Source: Bog-473 sp963755375 (GTDB taxonomy: Bacteria > Actinomycetota > Acidimicrobiia > Acidimicrobiales > RAAP-2). From it: a DNA stretch of 64,000 nt. The first letter of the stretch is position 1. Every line of letters begins with the position of its first letter. A model generated the notes under the pieces. That model was given only the letters and a program-made list of their open reading frames with translations. It was not told the origin of the DNA and made no database searches. Positions 8,337-16,106 of this stretch are shown piece by piece. The DNA lies in the NCBI GenBank assembly GCA_963755375.1, contig CAVWKG010000006.1, positions 434,001 through 498,000 of the forward strand. Direction: 5' to 3'. Made by a program: the position numbers and the translations under genes.

Positions 8337-8993
8337 TCAGGACTTGGGATTGAACGCCTTGCGTTCGGCCAGGACGGCGGCGTAGACGGCCGCCTCGGTG
8401 CGCCGGCGCATCCCGAGCTTGGACAGGAGGCTCGAGACGTAGTTCTTGACTGTCGCCTCGGCCAGGAAGAGCTGCTCCGCGATCTGGCGGTTCGACTGCC
8501 CCAGCGCGATGAGCTCCAGGACCTTACGTTCCTGCGGCGTCAGCACGGTGAGGCGTGACTCGGCCTCCTGGTCCTTGCGCAAACGATCGAACAGCTCCTG
8601 GGTCAGGACGGGATCGAGCAGGGACATCCCCTGGCTGACCCGCCGGATGTCGCCCAGCAGGTCGCCTCCGCCCACCTCCTTGAGGACGTAGCCCGAGGCG
8701 CCGGCCATGATCGAGGAGAACAGCGCGTCGTCATCGGAGTACGAGGTCAACATCAGGCACCTGACCTGGGGCGTGACCGACTGGACCTCTCGGCACACCT
8801 CGATGCCGTTGCCGTCGGGGAGACGCACGTCGAGGATGGCCACATCGGGCACGAGCTCGCGGATGAGCCGCAGGCCCTGCTCCGCCGTTCCCGCCTCGCC
8901 GACGACCTCCATGTCGGCTTCCGCCTCGAGCAACGTGCGCAGTCCCGTCCGAACCAGTTCATGATCATCGAGAAGGAACACCCGAATCGTCAT
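8337..8993 (-). CDS. NarL/LuxR-family response regulator (DevR-like)
   Basis: The 218-residue product starts at the ATG giving MTIRVFLLDDHELVR, which puts the acidic pocket (Asp9, Asp10) at the usual place; an upstream in-frame start exists but lengthens the receiver unnaturally. The phosphoacceptor is Asp55 in AILDVRLPDG, and the receiver lysine lies in GYVLKEV. The C-terminal GerE-type helix-turn-helix has LTPQERKVLELIALG and ATVKNYVSSLLSKLGM. It resembles actinobacterial DevR/DosR regulators. The gene is divergent from a GAF histidine kinase that begins 114 bases away, so the two are probably a cognate pair sharing a regulatory region. Confidence 0.88.
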   Translation of the reverse strand: MTIRVFLLDDHELVRTGLRTLLEAEADMEVVGEAGTAEQGLRLIRELVPDVAILDVRLPDGNGIEVCREVQSVTPQVRCLMLTSYSDDDALFSSIMAGASGYVLKEVGGGDLLGDIRRVSQGMSLLDPVLTQELFDRLRKDQEAESRLTVLTPQERKVLELIALGQSNRQIAEQLFLAEATVKNYVSSLLSKLGMRRRTEAAVYAAVLAERKAFNPKS

Positions 8994-9075
8994 TTTGCCA
9001 ATATTGCCACGCCCCCGGCGTGGATCTGCCAAAGAGCCGGGGCACGCAACCGTCTTGCACCCTGGGCCGCCGCGT

Positions 9076-9107
9076 GGACGATTGGTCCCCCTCTATCCTG
9101 ACCTGTC
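9076..9107 (+). promoter_or_regulatory. Inverted repeat and leaderless promoter for the histidine kinase
   Basis: GGAC-N5-GTCC forms an inverted repeat at 9076-9088. TATCCT at 9094-9099 fits an actinobacterial -10 box and lies only 8 bases before the GTG start, with no ribosome site between, so the transcript is probably leaderless. The inverted repeat recalls half of a DevR-type box, but its spacing does not match the published consensus exactly. Confidence 0.45.
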
Positions 9108-10265
9108 GTGCAGCCCTTCGACCGGATCGACGATCCCGCCAAGCTGCGCCGACTGGTCCAGGCGATCCTCATCATGGACGCCGAGCTCAACCTACCGGTC
9201 GTGCTCCGGCGCATCATTCAGGAAGCCCGAGACCTCGTGGATGCAAAGTACGGGGCCCTCGGCGTCCTGACCGAGGACGGGCGGGCGCTGGACCAGTTCC
9301 TGACCGTCGGCCTGAGCCATGAGGAGGAGCGGGCCATCGGCCCCCGCCCCACCGGCCGGGGTGTGCTCGGCACGCTGATCGGGGAGGACAAGCCCCTTCG
9401 TCTGGCCGACATCTCCTCCAGCCCGGAGAGCTTCGGATTTCCGGCACACCATCCCGCCATGAGGTCGTTCCTCGGTGTCCCGGTCCGGGTGCACGGCGAG
9501 GTCTACGGCGTCCTGTACCTGACCGACAAGACGACATCCCCTGAGTTCTCCGAGGACGATGAGGAGCTGGTACTGGCCCTGGCCATGGCGGCGGGCATCG
9601 CCATCGAGAACGCGCGGCTGCACGGCCTCGTGCGCGACCGGGCACTCACCGAGGACCGTGACCGGATCGCCCGCGACCTCCATGACTCGGTGATCCAGCG
9701 CCTCTTCGCCATCGGCCTGTCGCTGCAGGGGACCGCCCGCCTGGTCGAGCGACCAGAGGCCGTGATGCGAATCGGGGAGGCGATCGACAAGCTCGACGAG
9801 ACGATCCGGCAACTCCGCAAGGCGATCTTCGACATCGAGCTCACCATCAACAAAGAGGGGCTGCACCCGAAGGTCCTCGACCTCGTCCACGAACTGCGCC
9901 CGGTGCTCGGGATCCTCCCGCAGTGCTCGTTCAGCGGCCCCGTGGACTCCGCCGTCAGCGATTCCTTGACTGAGGAGGTGCTCGCCGTGCTCCGGGAGGC
10001 CTTGACCAACGTCGGCAAGCATGCCCGGGCCTCTCAGGTGGTGATCACCATCGCCGCCGGCGAGGAGCTGCGCCTGGTGGTCGCCGACGACGGGATCGGC
10101 ATGAGTGACGGCAATGCGGCGGGCCTCGGCCTCAAGAACCTCCGCCAGCGGGCCGAGCGGCTGGGCGGGAGCGTGGAGCTGGGGACCTCCCGCGAGGGCG
10201 GCACACGCCTGACCTGGCACGTCCCGCTCAGTCGAGCCGAGGCGGGTTCCGGTCCCGCCGCCTGA
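9108..10265 (+). CDS. GAF-domain sensor histidine kinase, DevS/DosT-like
   Basis: The 385-residue protein has one GAF domain (about residues 30-170), then a HisKA_3 dimerisation helix with phosphoacceptor His192 in ARDLHDSVIQRLFAIG, then a HATPase_c domain (REALTNVGKHA, DDGIGM, GLGLKNLRQRAE). The GAF segment GFPAHHPAMRSFLGVPVRV aligns with the DevS GAF-A segment whose histidine (His149 in M. tuberculosis) binds haem; His115 falls on that position. M. tuberculosis DevS has two GAF domains, and this one has only one. Haem binding and gas sensing are therefore plausible but inferred. It is divergent from the DevR-like regulator and probably phosphorylates it. The GTG start is likely leaderless. 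Confidence 0.88.
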   Translation: MQPFDRIDDPAKLRRLVQAILIMDAELNLPVVLRRIIQEARDLVDAKYGALGVLTEDGRALDQFLTVGLSHEEERAIGPRPTGRGVLGTLIGEDKPLRLADISSSPESFGFPAHHPAMRSFLGVPVRVHGEVYGVLYLTDKTTSPEFSEDDEELVLALAMAAGIAIENARLHGLVRDRALTEDRDRIARDLHDSVIQRLFAIGLSLQGTARLVERPEAVMRIGEAIDKLDETIRQLRKAIFDIELTINKEGLHPKVLDLVHELRPVLGILPQCSFSGPVDSAVSDSLTEEVLAVLREALTNVGKHARASQVVITIAAGEELRLVVADDGIGMSDGNAAGLGLKNLRQRAERLGGSVELGTSREGGTRLTWHVPLSRAEAGSGPAA

Positions 10266-10290
10266 CGGACGCCGGGGACGGCCAGGCACG

Positions 10291-10310
10291 GTGACGTGCA
10301 GTGACGTGCG
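10291..10310 (+). repeat. Tandem GTGACGTGC words upstream of the riboswitch
   Basis: GTGACGTGCA at 10291-10300 is followed directly by GTGACGTGCG at 10301-10310. The 10-base period places both on one face of the helix. It lies between the kinase stop and the riboswitch, where the promoter of the riboswitch transcript should be, so it may be an activator or repressor site. Confidence 0.4.
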
Positions 10311-10382
10311 TTGAATAGTCCGCAAATAGTTCAAGTCCCCCTTGTCCGGAGACGGCCGCCCCGTCAGCATTGACGACGGAAC

Positions 10383-10452
10383 GAAAAAGGCAAACTTCCC
10401 GTGAGGGGGGGACGCAAAGCTACGGGACTCGTTGAGTCGGCCGGGCCGCCGA
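10383..10452 (+). promoter_or_regulatory. Cyclic-di-GMP-I riboswitch (GEMM-I)
   Basis: The hallmark GEMM-I elements are present in order and spacing: GGCAAAC at 10389-10395; a short P1b hairpin TTCCC-GTGA-GGGGG closed by a GNRA tetraloop (GTGA at 10101 plus 300, that is 10401-10404); GACGCAAAGC at 10411-10420; then TACGGG and a second hairpin ACTC-GTT-GAGT (10427-10437); and a closing GGCCGGGCCGCC segment. The GNRA loop and the GACGCAAAGC junction are the tertiary contact and ligand pocket in the Vibrio Vc2 aptamer. It lies about 65 bases before the start of the secreted glycosidase at 10517, so it controls that gene. I cannot tell whether c-di-GMP turns it on or off; the short distance to the start favours control of translation initiation. 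Confidence 0.9.
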
Positions 10453-10516
10453 ACCAGCCATGAGCGCCATGCTCGTCGCCTTCGCGGCCCGACGTCTACG
10501 GGTCGGGGGGGACAAG

Positions 10517-12451
10517 ATGCGCGACACCCGGTGGAGCCGCACGCTCCGGCTTCTGTTGGCGCGGGGTGTGGCACTCCTGGTGTTGGTTTCTGCGTTCGGC
10601 GTGGGCCTGGCCGTCGAGAACTCGGCTGGCGCGGGCGCCTCAGTTCCCTCGGACGCGTACGGCGGGGGCCGGATGATGGCGGCCGATCCGATCAGTGGAT
10701 ATTGGACGGCCAACACGACCGGCACGGTCACGCCCTACGACGGGGCGGTGGCGATGGGGTCCCCGGCGCTGTCGGGGCTCACGCTGGCCCGATCCGTCGT
10801 GGGCATGGCGCCCACCCCCGACGGCGGCGGGTACTGGCTCGTGGCATCCGACGGCGGCATCTTCAACTACGGCGACGCCTCGTTCTACGGCTCCACGGGG
10901 GCCATCCACCTCAATCAGCCCATCGTCGGCATGGCGCCCACCCCCGACGGCGGCGGGTACTGGCTCGTGGCATCCGACGGCGGCATCTTCAGCTACGGCG
11001 ACGCCTCGTTCTACGGCTCCACGGGGGCCATCCACCTCAATCAGCCCATCGTCGGCATGGCGCCCACCCCCGACGGCGGCGGGTACTGGCTCGTGGCATC
11101 CGACGGCGGCATCTTCAGCTACGGCGACGCCTCGTTCTACGGCTCCACGGGGGCCATCCATCTCAATCAGCCCATCGTGGGCATGGCGCCCACCCCCGAT
11201 AGCGACGGGTACTGGCTCGTTGCCGCCGACGGCGGGGTCTTCACATTTGGCGACGCCGGGTACTACGGATCGAGCGCGGGGACCGGCGTGACAGCCCTCG
11301 GCATCGTCATCAACCCGGCCACTCCCGGCTACGCCGTGGTGGCGTCGAGCGGCTCGTCACGCTTCTTCGGGCCGCCGCCGTCGCCTGGCCACAACACGAC
11401 GATCCCGACCACGCCGTCGAGCACCACCACGTCGACGACCAGGCCCTCGCGGTTCACCACGACAACGACGACGAGGCCGCAGTCGACCGCCACCACCACG
11501 ACGACCACCCCGCCATCTTCCACCCCACCGCCATCGACGTCGGGGCTCCTCCTGGGGAGCTACAACGGCGCGGCTGACCCGGCGGGAGCCACGGCCTTCG
11601 CCGGCGAGACCGACACCACGGCGTCGGTCTACTCCGACTACCTGGACGGGACGTCCTGGTCATCGATGGTCGGCGCGTCCGGGAGCCCACCGTGGGTCAT
11701 CGGCTCAATCAGGGGCAAGCTCGGCTCCGCCCGCCTGCTCCTGAGCGTGCCCCTCGTCAACGCGGGCTACTCGAGTGACCAGGCCGCGCTCGCCGCCTAC
11801 GCCGCCAACCCGACGGGCTGGGACGCCAAACTCACGACGCTGGCTCAGAACCTGGTAGCCGACGGCTTCTCCAACGCCATCATCCGGCTCATGTGGGAGC
11901 CCGACAGCGGCATCTACTCCAACGAGGACCTGACGAGCGCGGCCAACTACGCCGCGCTCTGGAGGGACGCCCACACGGCGATGGACGCGGTGTCCGGAGC
12001 TTCGTTCCAATGGGCCTGGTACTGGGGGGGGAACTTCGACAGCACGACCAACAACACGGCCTACCCGGGGAACGCCTACGTCGACTACGTCACCTTCGAC
12101 GACTACGACCAGTCGTGGGACGGGTCCTGCGGCGTGCCGTACAACGGCTCCAACTTCACGCAGGCGCAGCATCGGTGCCTGTGGGCGGGCGACCAGGACA
12201 ACGTCCTCACCAGCCTGGTGAACTTCGCCACCATTGTGCACAAGCCAATCGGCATCGGGGAGTTCGGCGTCATCGACCGGAGTGACGGGCACGGCGGGGG
12301 GGACGACCCGTACTGGATCGCAGACTTCACCGCTTGGATGAAGGCAAGCAACGTGGCCTGGGCGTCCTACTTCAACTTCAACAGCGGCGGGAACTCGATT
12401 CTCTCCGACTACCCGAACTCGCTGGCGGCGTACCGGGCAGACCTCGGGTAA
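10517..12451 (+). CDS. Secreted GH26-like glycosidase with N-terminal 42-residue repeats, riboswitch-controlled
   Basis: The ATG at 10517 is chosen because GGGGGGGAC lies just before it and the product opens with a basic stretch and a hydrophobic signal segment (RGVALLVLVSAFGVGLAV) ending near AGAGA. Four copies of a 42-residue unit with GYWLVASDGGIF and YGDASFYGS follow, resembling a beta-propeller-like module. Then comes a Thr/Pro linker and a C-terminal domain of about 300 residues like glycoside hydrolase family 26, with candidate acid/base Glu461 in RLMWEPD and nucleophile Glu582 in GIGEFGV. GH26 enzymes cut beta-mannans and related glucans. A c-di-GMP-I riboswitch leads the gene and a polysaccharide locus follows, so it probably trims or releases the surface polymer. 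The substrate is not known. Confidence 0.82.
   Translation: MRDTRWSRTLRLLLARGVALLVLVSAFGVGLAVENSAGAGASVPSDAYGGGRMMAADPISGYWTANTTGTVTPYDGAVAMGSPALSGLTLARSVVGMAPTPDGGGYWLVASDGGIFNYGDASFYGSTGAIHLNQPIVGMAPTPDGGGYWLVASDGGIFSYGDASFYGSTGAIHLNQPIVGMAPTPDGGGYWLVASDGGIFSYGDASFYGSTGAIHLNQPIVGMAPTPDSDGYWLVAADGGVFTFGDAGYYGSSAGTGVTALGIVINPATPGYAVVASSGSSRFFGPPPSPGHNTTIPTTPSSTTTSTTRPSRFTTTTTTRPQSTATTTTTTPPSSTPPPSTSGLLLGSYNGAADPAGATAFAGETDTTASVYSDYLDGTSWSSMVGASGSPPWVIGSIRGKLGSARLLLSVPLVNAGYSSDQAALAAYAANPTGWDAKLTTLAQNLVADGFSNAIIRLMWEPDSGIYSNEDLTSAANYAALWRDAHTAMDAVSGASFQWAWYWGGNFDSTTNNTAYPGNAYVDYVTFDDYDQSWDGSCGVPYNGSNFTQAQHRCLWAGDQDNVLTSLVNFATIVHKPIGIGEFGVIDRSDGHGGGDDPYWIADFTAWMKASNVAWASYFNFNSGGNSILSDYPNSLAAYRADLG
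10802..11305 (+). repeat. Four tandem 126-bp coding repeats
   Basis: GGCATGGCGCCCACCCCCGA recurs at 10802, 10928, 11054 and 11180, exactly 126 bases apart. Copies one to three are nearly identical at DNA level, with only a few substitutions; the fourth diverges after its first third. The identity points to recent in-frame duplication or ongoing gene conversion. Copy number could therefore vary between strains or be miscounted in assembly. Confidence 0.9.
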
Positions 12452-12467
12452 GCGCGGGCCGCAGCGC

Positions 12468-14267
12468 CTACCAGGAGATCGAGTGCGGGCTGTCGTCTTG
12501 GAAGGTCGTGCTTCCCACCTGCCACGTGACGGCGGGTATCCGCGCACTGGGCACGACGGTCATGGTGCCGTGGGCCTGGGGCAGCACGAAGTTGAACGTG
12601 ATGCGACGCGTGGCCCCCTGCGGGATGTCGATGGTGGCCCCCTCGAGGACGGTGGGACCCTCGGGGCCGCTGGCGACCACTGACCGCGCTGAGGGCGACG
12701 AGACGTCGCGGACGTCCCCGGGGAGGTTGACGGTGGCGATGCCCACGTACTCGCCGTAGCTGGTTCCCAGGCCTGGATAGGGCCCGGCGATGAACGGTGA
12801 CTGTCCCGGCGGTGTGTGGTTGGAGAACGTCATGGTCAGGCTGGCGCCGGTCTGTCCGTTGCGTGGGCTGAGCCGGAGGGAGGCGGTCTCTGAGAGGTAC
12901 TGGTCCAGTTTGTTCCCGCCCCGGTTGATCACGTCGGCCATGAGGGTTGAGGGTTGGAGCTGGCCGGAGACCCCGGCGCCGCGCCAGGCGGTCTCGGTCC
13001 GCGGGTCGGCCGACCACAGGAGCACGTGGCGCCCGGCCGCGGCGGCGGAGAGGGCGTCCGCCATCGTGTGGAGGCTGAAGGGCTGGTCCTCGAGTGCGTG
13101 CAGGGTGGCGGAGGCGAGTGTTGCCAGCTCGTCGACGCGGTTGGTGGAATCGGAGCTGTAGGTCTCTCCGGCGTACTGGTCGTGCAGGAGGAGCTGGTCG
13201 ACGTTGCCGGCGCTGACGACCGCCCCGGAAACGGTCGTGACCGGGCCCGTGACGCTGAGGAGCTCCTGGAGGCCCTGAACGTCGATGGCCAGGACCCCGT
13301 CGACGCTCTGGCCCGTGTTCGCCTTCCACATGCTGGCCGCCAGGGGGCCGTTGACGTCGAACTGCGGCGTGAGTCCGATGTTCCTCCAATCGACCCCGGG
13401 GAGCAGCCAGCCCCACCGCGCCTGGAGGTCACCGCCGACCGTGACGGCTCCAGGGGGGAGGGTCAGCGACGCGGTGGGGACCACCACGTCCGAGAGATGG
13501 AGCTCACCACCGGAGGTCGTCACGATCCCGGCCTCCAGGAACGCACCGGAGCCCGACCGCATTTCAGCATTGTTGTCCGCTAGAAGGAGGTACGTCCCGG
13601 GTCCCTGCAGGATGGTCGCCGCCGAGGATGCCGCCTCCGACGTCCTCGACAGGGTTGTACGGATCTGGGTGAGGTCGCCCAGGAAGGTGTTCCGCTCGTG
13701 GGCCAGGGGACCGATCAGTCCCTGGTCAGGGCCCAAGTCGACCGTTGACAGGGCGAGGTGGGTGGTCGACGCGAGCGAGGCGAGCTGTCGCAGCGACGCG
13801 ACGCGGTCCGGCCCAGCGGCGTGGGGGAGGCGGAGCAGTGACTGGGAACGCTTCACGGTGACGACGCCCGTGCGCGCGACCTGGTCGGCTGCTCCGGAGA
13901 GGTCCTGCACCGAACGGAGCTGGCGGCCGGCGACCGGAAGGACGTCGACCGGCCAGAGCAGGGGCGAGGACAGCAGGCCGTGGGCGGCGCTGAAGCTGGT
14001 GGCGGCCGCGTCGAGGGACGCGACCGGCGCGCCCGACAGGATGCCGTCGGCTGAGAGCCCCTGCTTGGCCGATTGCACCGCCGTCTCGCCGTGGCGCAGG
14101 TGGCCGGCGGCCAGCACCAGGAGGACGACGTCCACCACTATCCAGAGCGCCACGACCGCCACCACGGCGGCCACGATCTTCCTCCGCCGCGTGAAGCGGC
14201 CACGCCTCGGCGCCGCGCCTTTCGCGCGCGGATGGGGTCGGGTCGGCCGCCTCGGCGCTCGGTCCAC
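12468..14267 (-). CDS. DUF4012 membrane-anchored protein of exopolysaccharide loci
   Basis: The 599-residue protein begins with a very basic cytoplasmic segment (TRRRKIVAAV), one membrane span near residues 32-53, and a large extracytoplasmic domain of the DUF4012 type. The family signature YLLLADNNAEMRSGSGAF lies near residue 230, followed by LHLSDVVVPTASL and repeated ligand-like loops. DUF4012 proteins often accompany actinobacterial polysaccharide gene clusters; their biochemical role is not established. The GTG start has only a weak ribosome site. The gene converges on the GH26-like gene with a 16-base gap and is divergent from the LAFTG protein, bracketing the polysaccharide locus. Confidence 0.85.
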   Translation of the reverse strand: MDRAPRRPTRPHPRAKGAAPRRGRFTRRRKIVAAVVAVVALWIVVDVVLLVLAAGHLRHGETAVQSAKQGLSADGILSGAPVASLDAAATSFSAAHGLLSSPLLWPVDVLPVAGRQLRSVQDLSGAADQVARTGVVTVKRSQSLLRLPHAAGPDRVASLRQLASLASTTHLALSTVDLGPDQGLIGPLAHERNTFLGDLTQIRTTLSRTSEAASSAATILQGPGTYLLLADNNAEMRSGSGAFLEAGIVTTSGGELHLSDVVVPTASLTLPPGAVTVGGDLQARWGWLLPGVDWRNIGLTPQFDVNGPLAASMWKANTGQSVDGVLAIDVQGLQELLSVTGPVTTVSGAVVSAGNVDQLLLHDQYAGETYSSDSTNRVDELATLASATLHALEDQPFSLHTMADALSAAAAGRHVLLWSADPRTETAWRGAGVSGQLQPSTLMADVINRGGNKLDQYLSETASLRLSPRNGQTGASLTMTFSNHTPPGQSPFIAGPYPGLGTSYGEYVGIATVNLPGDVRDVSSPSARSVVASGPEGPTVLEGATIDIPQGATRRITFNFVLPQAHGTMTVVPSARIPAVTWQVGSTTFQDDSPHSISW

Positions 14268-14603
14268 CGGGCTCGCCGTCGATCACCGGGGGAGCGTACT
14301 GCGAGCCTCATGGGACCCGGCCCGCGGGACGGCGCATTCTGTGGGATATTTGACCGGAGCGTCACATCCTTGCTTCTCACTCGCGTCCCTGCGTGGCGGG
14401 GACAACGGCGTGAAATTGTGTGGTCGTTGTCTCTCGGAACGCAGCATTATGACTTTTGGCTCTGCACTGCTGAGCCCATTCCCTGAAATGATGCTTGCGG
14501 CGGCTTGGCGTCCTCCAACTGTGGGTTCGGAAACACAGGAGGAAAGCGAGTGGCTCTTTTGGATCGATTCGCTCGTGGAGCGGAACCAGTGGAGGAGATC
14601 GGG
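14268..14603. other. Divergent intergenic region at the head of the polysaccharide locus
   Basis: No gene is supported in these 336 bases, apart from a possible 18-codon N-terminal extension of the next gene. That extension would start at GTG 14550, which has a perfect AGGAGG at 14537-14542. ATGACTTTTGGCTCTG at 14449-14464 matches 14 of 16 bases with 7068-7083, and CATTCC follows at similar spacing in both. No c-di-GMP riboswitch signature is present here. Confidence 0.4.
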
Positions 14604-14951
14604 ATGAGAAGGACCAAGGCAAAGCGCTTGCTAGCCGCAGCGTGCGGTCCCGCCCTGGGTGTGCTGCTGGCGGTGCCCGTGGGCGGACTCCTGGCCGGTG
14701 CGGCCGGAGCAAGTCAGGGGGGTTGCTACACGGGATGCACGACCCCGAACACCGGCATTTCCACGCCGGCGGCGAACACGACGTCGGGGAGTACGGCCGC
14801 GGCGAACGACGGGGCGTCGACGTCGACTTCCCCCACCGCTTCGAGCGGCCTGGCCTTCACGGGGGCCGACATCGAAGAAATGGCGGTCATCGGTGTGGTG
14901 GCCATCGGCGTCGGGGCCGTTCTTGTCCGCGGCCGTCGCCGGACCGCTTGA
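14604..14951 (+). CDS. Small secreted protein with LAFTG sortase signal
   Basis: From the ATG at 14604 (GGAGGAG upstream) the 115-residue product has a classical signal peptide: MRRTKAKRLL, a hydrophobic core, and a likely cleavage near AGAAGASQ. A short mature part has a CYTGC pair and a Ser/Thr/Ala-rich stretch. It ends with LAFTG, a hydrophobic span and RGRRRTA. This is a complete class E-type sortase anchoring signal. A GTG start at 14550 with an excellent AGGAGG would add 18 residues before the signal peptide, which is less usual; translation may begin at either. It lies at the head of the polysaccharide genes, so a wall protein linked to the polymer layer is a reasonable guess. Confidence 0.75.
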   Translation: MRRTKAKRLLAAACGPALGVLLAVPVGGLLAGAAGASQGGCYTGCTTPNTGISTPAANTTSGSTAAANDGASTSTSPTASSGLAFTGADIEEMAVIGVVAIGVGAVLVRGRRRTA

Positions 14952-14984
14952 CCTAACAAAAAGCGCTCGGCGAGGGAGCTTGAG

Positions 14985-16106
14985 ATGTCGTCAGTCACAA
15001 TTGGCAGGGACCTGCAGTGGAAGTGGGCGAAGGCGAAGGCGGGGTCGGAATCGGAACCCGAATCGTCGGTGCGAACGCGCCGCCGATTCGCCCGCACCAG
15101 TGGTGAGGTCGTGGTGGGAACGGACCTTGTGGCCCTGGCGGTCGCGGTGGCCGCCTTTGCGCCGCAGGTGCTGCAGTGGTCGGTCGCCCTCTTGGTCGTC
15201 GGGGTGCTCGGGATCTGCGCGCTGCGGGGTCAGTACGCCTCGCGCATCACCTTGAGCGTGAGCAAGGACGTCGGCACGTTGGCGGCTGCTGTCGCCGTGC
15301 CGCTCGCGGTGATCGGGGTCTTCGACGGATTCGGCCGCCAGTTGCGCCCGGTCGTGCTGGTCGGCCTGGGCACGCTGTGCCTGCTCCTCGTCGGGCGGGT
15401 GTGTGCCTACGCCGGCATCAGGTGGGCCAGGACCCGCGGGAGGCTCGGCCAGAGAGTGCTCATCGTCGGGGCCGGTCCGGTGGCGGAGCGCTTCGCCGAT
15501 GCGCTCGAGCTCAATCCCGCTTACGGACTGCACCCGATCGGGCTACTCGACGACTGCGGGGACGAGTCATTGTCCCGCCCTGTGCTCGGTGGGATCGACC
15601 AGCTCGACGACGTGCTGCGGGAGCATCGCATCGACCGGGTCGTGATCGCCTTCGGCGTGAACCGGGACCCGGACCTCGTGCGCGTCATCCGCTCCTGCGA
15701 GAACGCGGCCGTGGACATGTACATCGTCCCCCGTTTCTTCGAGTTGGGACTCCGCGCTGCGCCGCGCGACGTCGATATGGTATGGGGCTTCCCCCTCGTG
15801 CGACTGCGCCGGTCGACGATGCGACCCTCGGGACGCCTGGTGAAGCGGGCCTTCGACTCGGCTGTCGCGGCCACGATGCTGTTTCTCTGCGCCCCCCTCT
15901 TCGGACTGCTCGCGCTGACGGTGAAACTCACCAGCCCCGGGCCGATCTACTTCCGCCAGCGCCGCATCGGGAAGAACGGGCGCGAGGTGGAGATCCTGAA
16001 GTTTCGCTCCATGCGGGTGAACAGTGAATCTGACACCCAGTGGAGCGTTGACACGGACTCACCGCGTCACCAAGGTGGGGGCGCTCATGCGCAAGACCTC
16101 GCTTGA
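14985..16106 (+). CDS. Priming sugar transferase (polyprenyl glycosylphosphotransferase), main part, frameshifted
   Basis: This is a WbaP/CpsE-type enzyme that transfers a sugar-1-phosphate to undecaprenyl phosphate, the first step of the polymer pathway. Seen: a basic N-terminus, several N-terminal membrane spans, a nucleotide-fold segment (RVLIVGAGPVAERFADAL, near residues 158-175), and the start of the catalytic domain with KRAFDSAVAATMLF, SPGPIYFRQRRIGKNG and EILKFRSMRVN. After the Asp of SVDTD the frame runs into non-homologous residues and stops at 16106. The rest of the catalytic domain continues one base out of phase at 16024-16401. A single-base indel between about 16060 and 16072 explains this. 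Without correction the protein would lack its conserved KTSLDELPQ region and be inactive. Confidence 0.85.
   Translation: MSSVTIGRDLQWKWAKAKAGSESEPESSVRTRRRFARTSGEVVVGTDLVALAVAVAAFAPQVLQWSVALLVVGVLGICALRGQYASRITLSVSKDVGTLAAAVAVPLAVIGVFDGFGRQLRPVVLVGLGTLCLLLVGRVCAYAGIRWARTRGRLGQRVLIVGAGPVAERFADALELNPAYGLHPIGLLDDCGDESLSRPVLGGIDQLDDVLREHRIDRVVIAFGVNRDPDLVRVIRSCENAAVDMYIVPRFFELGLRAAPRDVDMVWGFPLVRLRRSTMRPSGRLVKRAFDSAVAATMLFLCAPLFGLLALTVKLTSPGPIYFRQRRIGKNGREVEILKFRSMRVNSESDTQWSVDTDSPRHQGGGAHAQDLA

Noticed and set aside
10331..10345. AAGTCCC word upstream of the riboswitch as a DevR box
   Set aside because: Only one half-site is present, without a symmetric partner at the known spacing.
9192..10574. 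460-codon frame antisense to the histidine kinase
   Set aside because: It mirrors the codon bias of the kinase gene and has no domain; the kinase has full family motifs.
10802..11305. Regular 126-base repeats that could be taken for a CRISPR-like or satellite array
   Set aside because: They are in frame inside a long coding region and encode a 42-residue protein unit; there are no unique spacers.
14380..14560. Possible second riboswitch upstream of the LAFTG protein
   Set aside because: The GGCAAAC and GACGCAAAGC hallmarks are absent and no other riboswitch core is recognisable.
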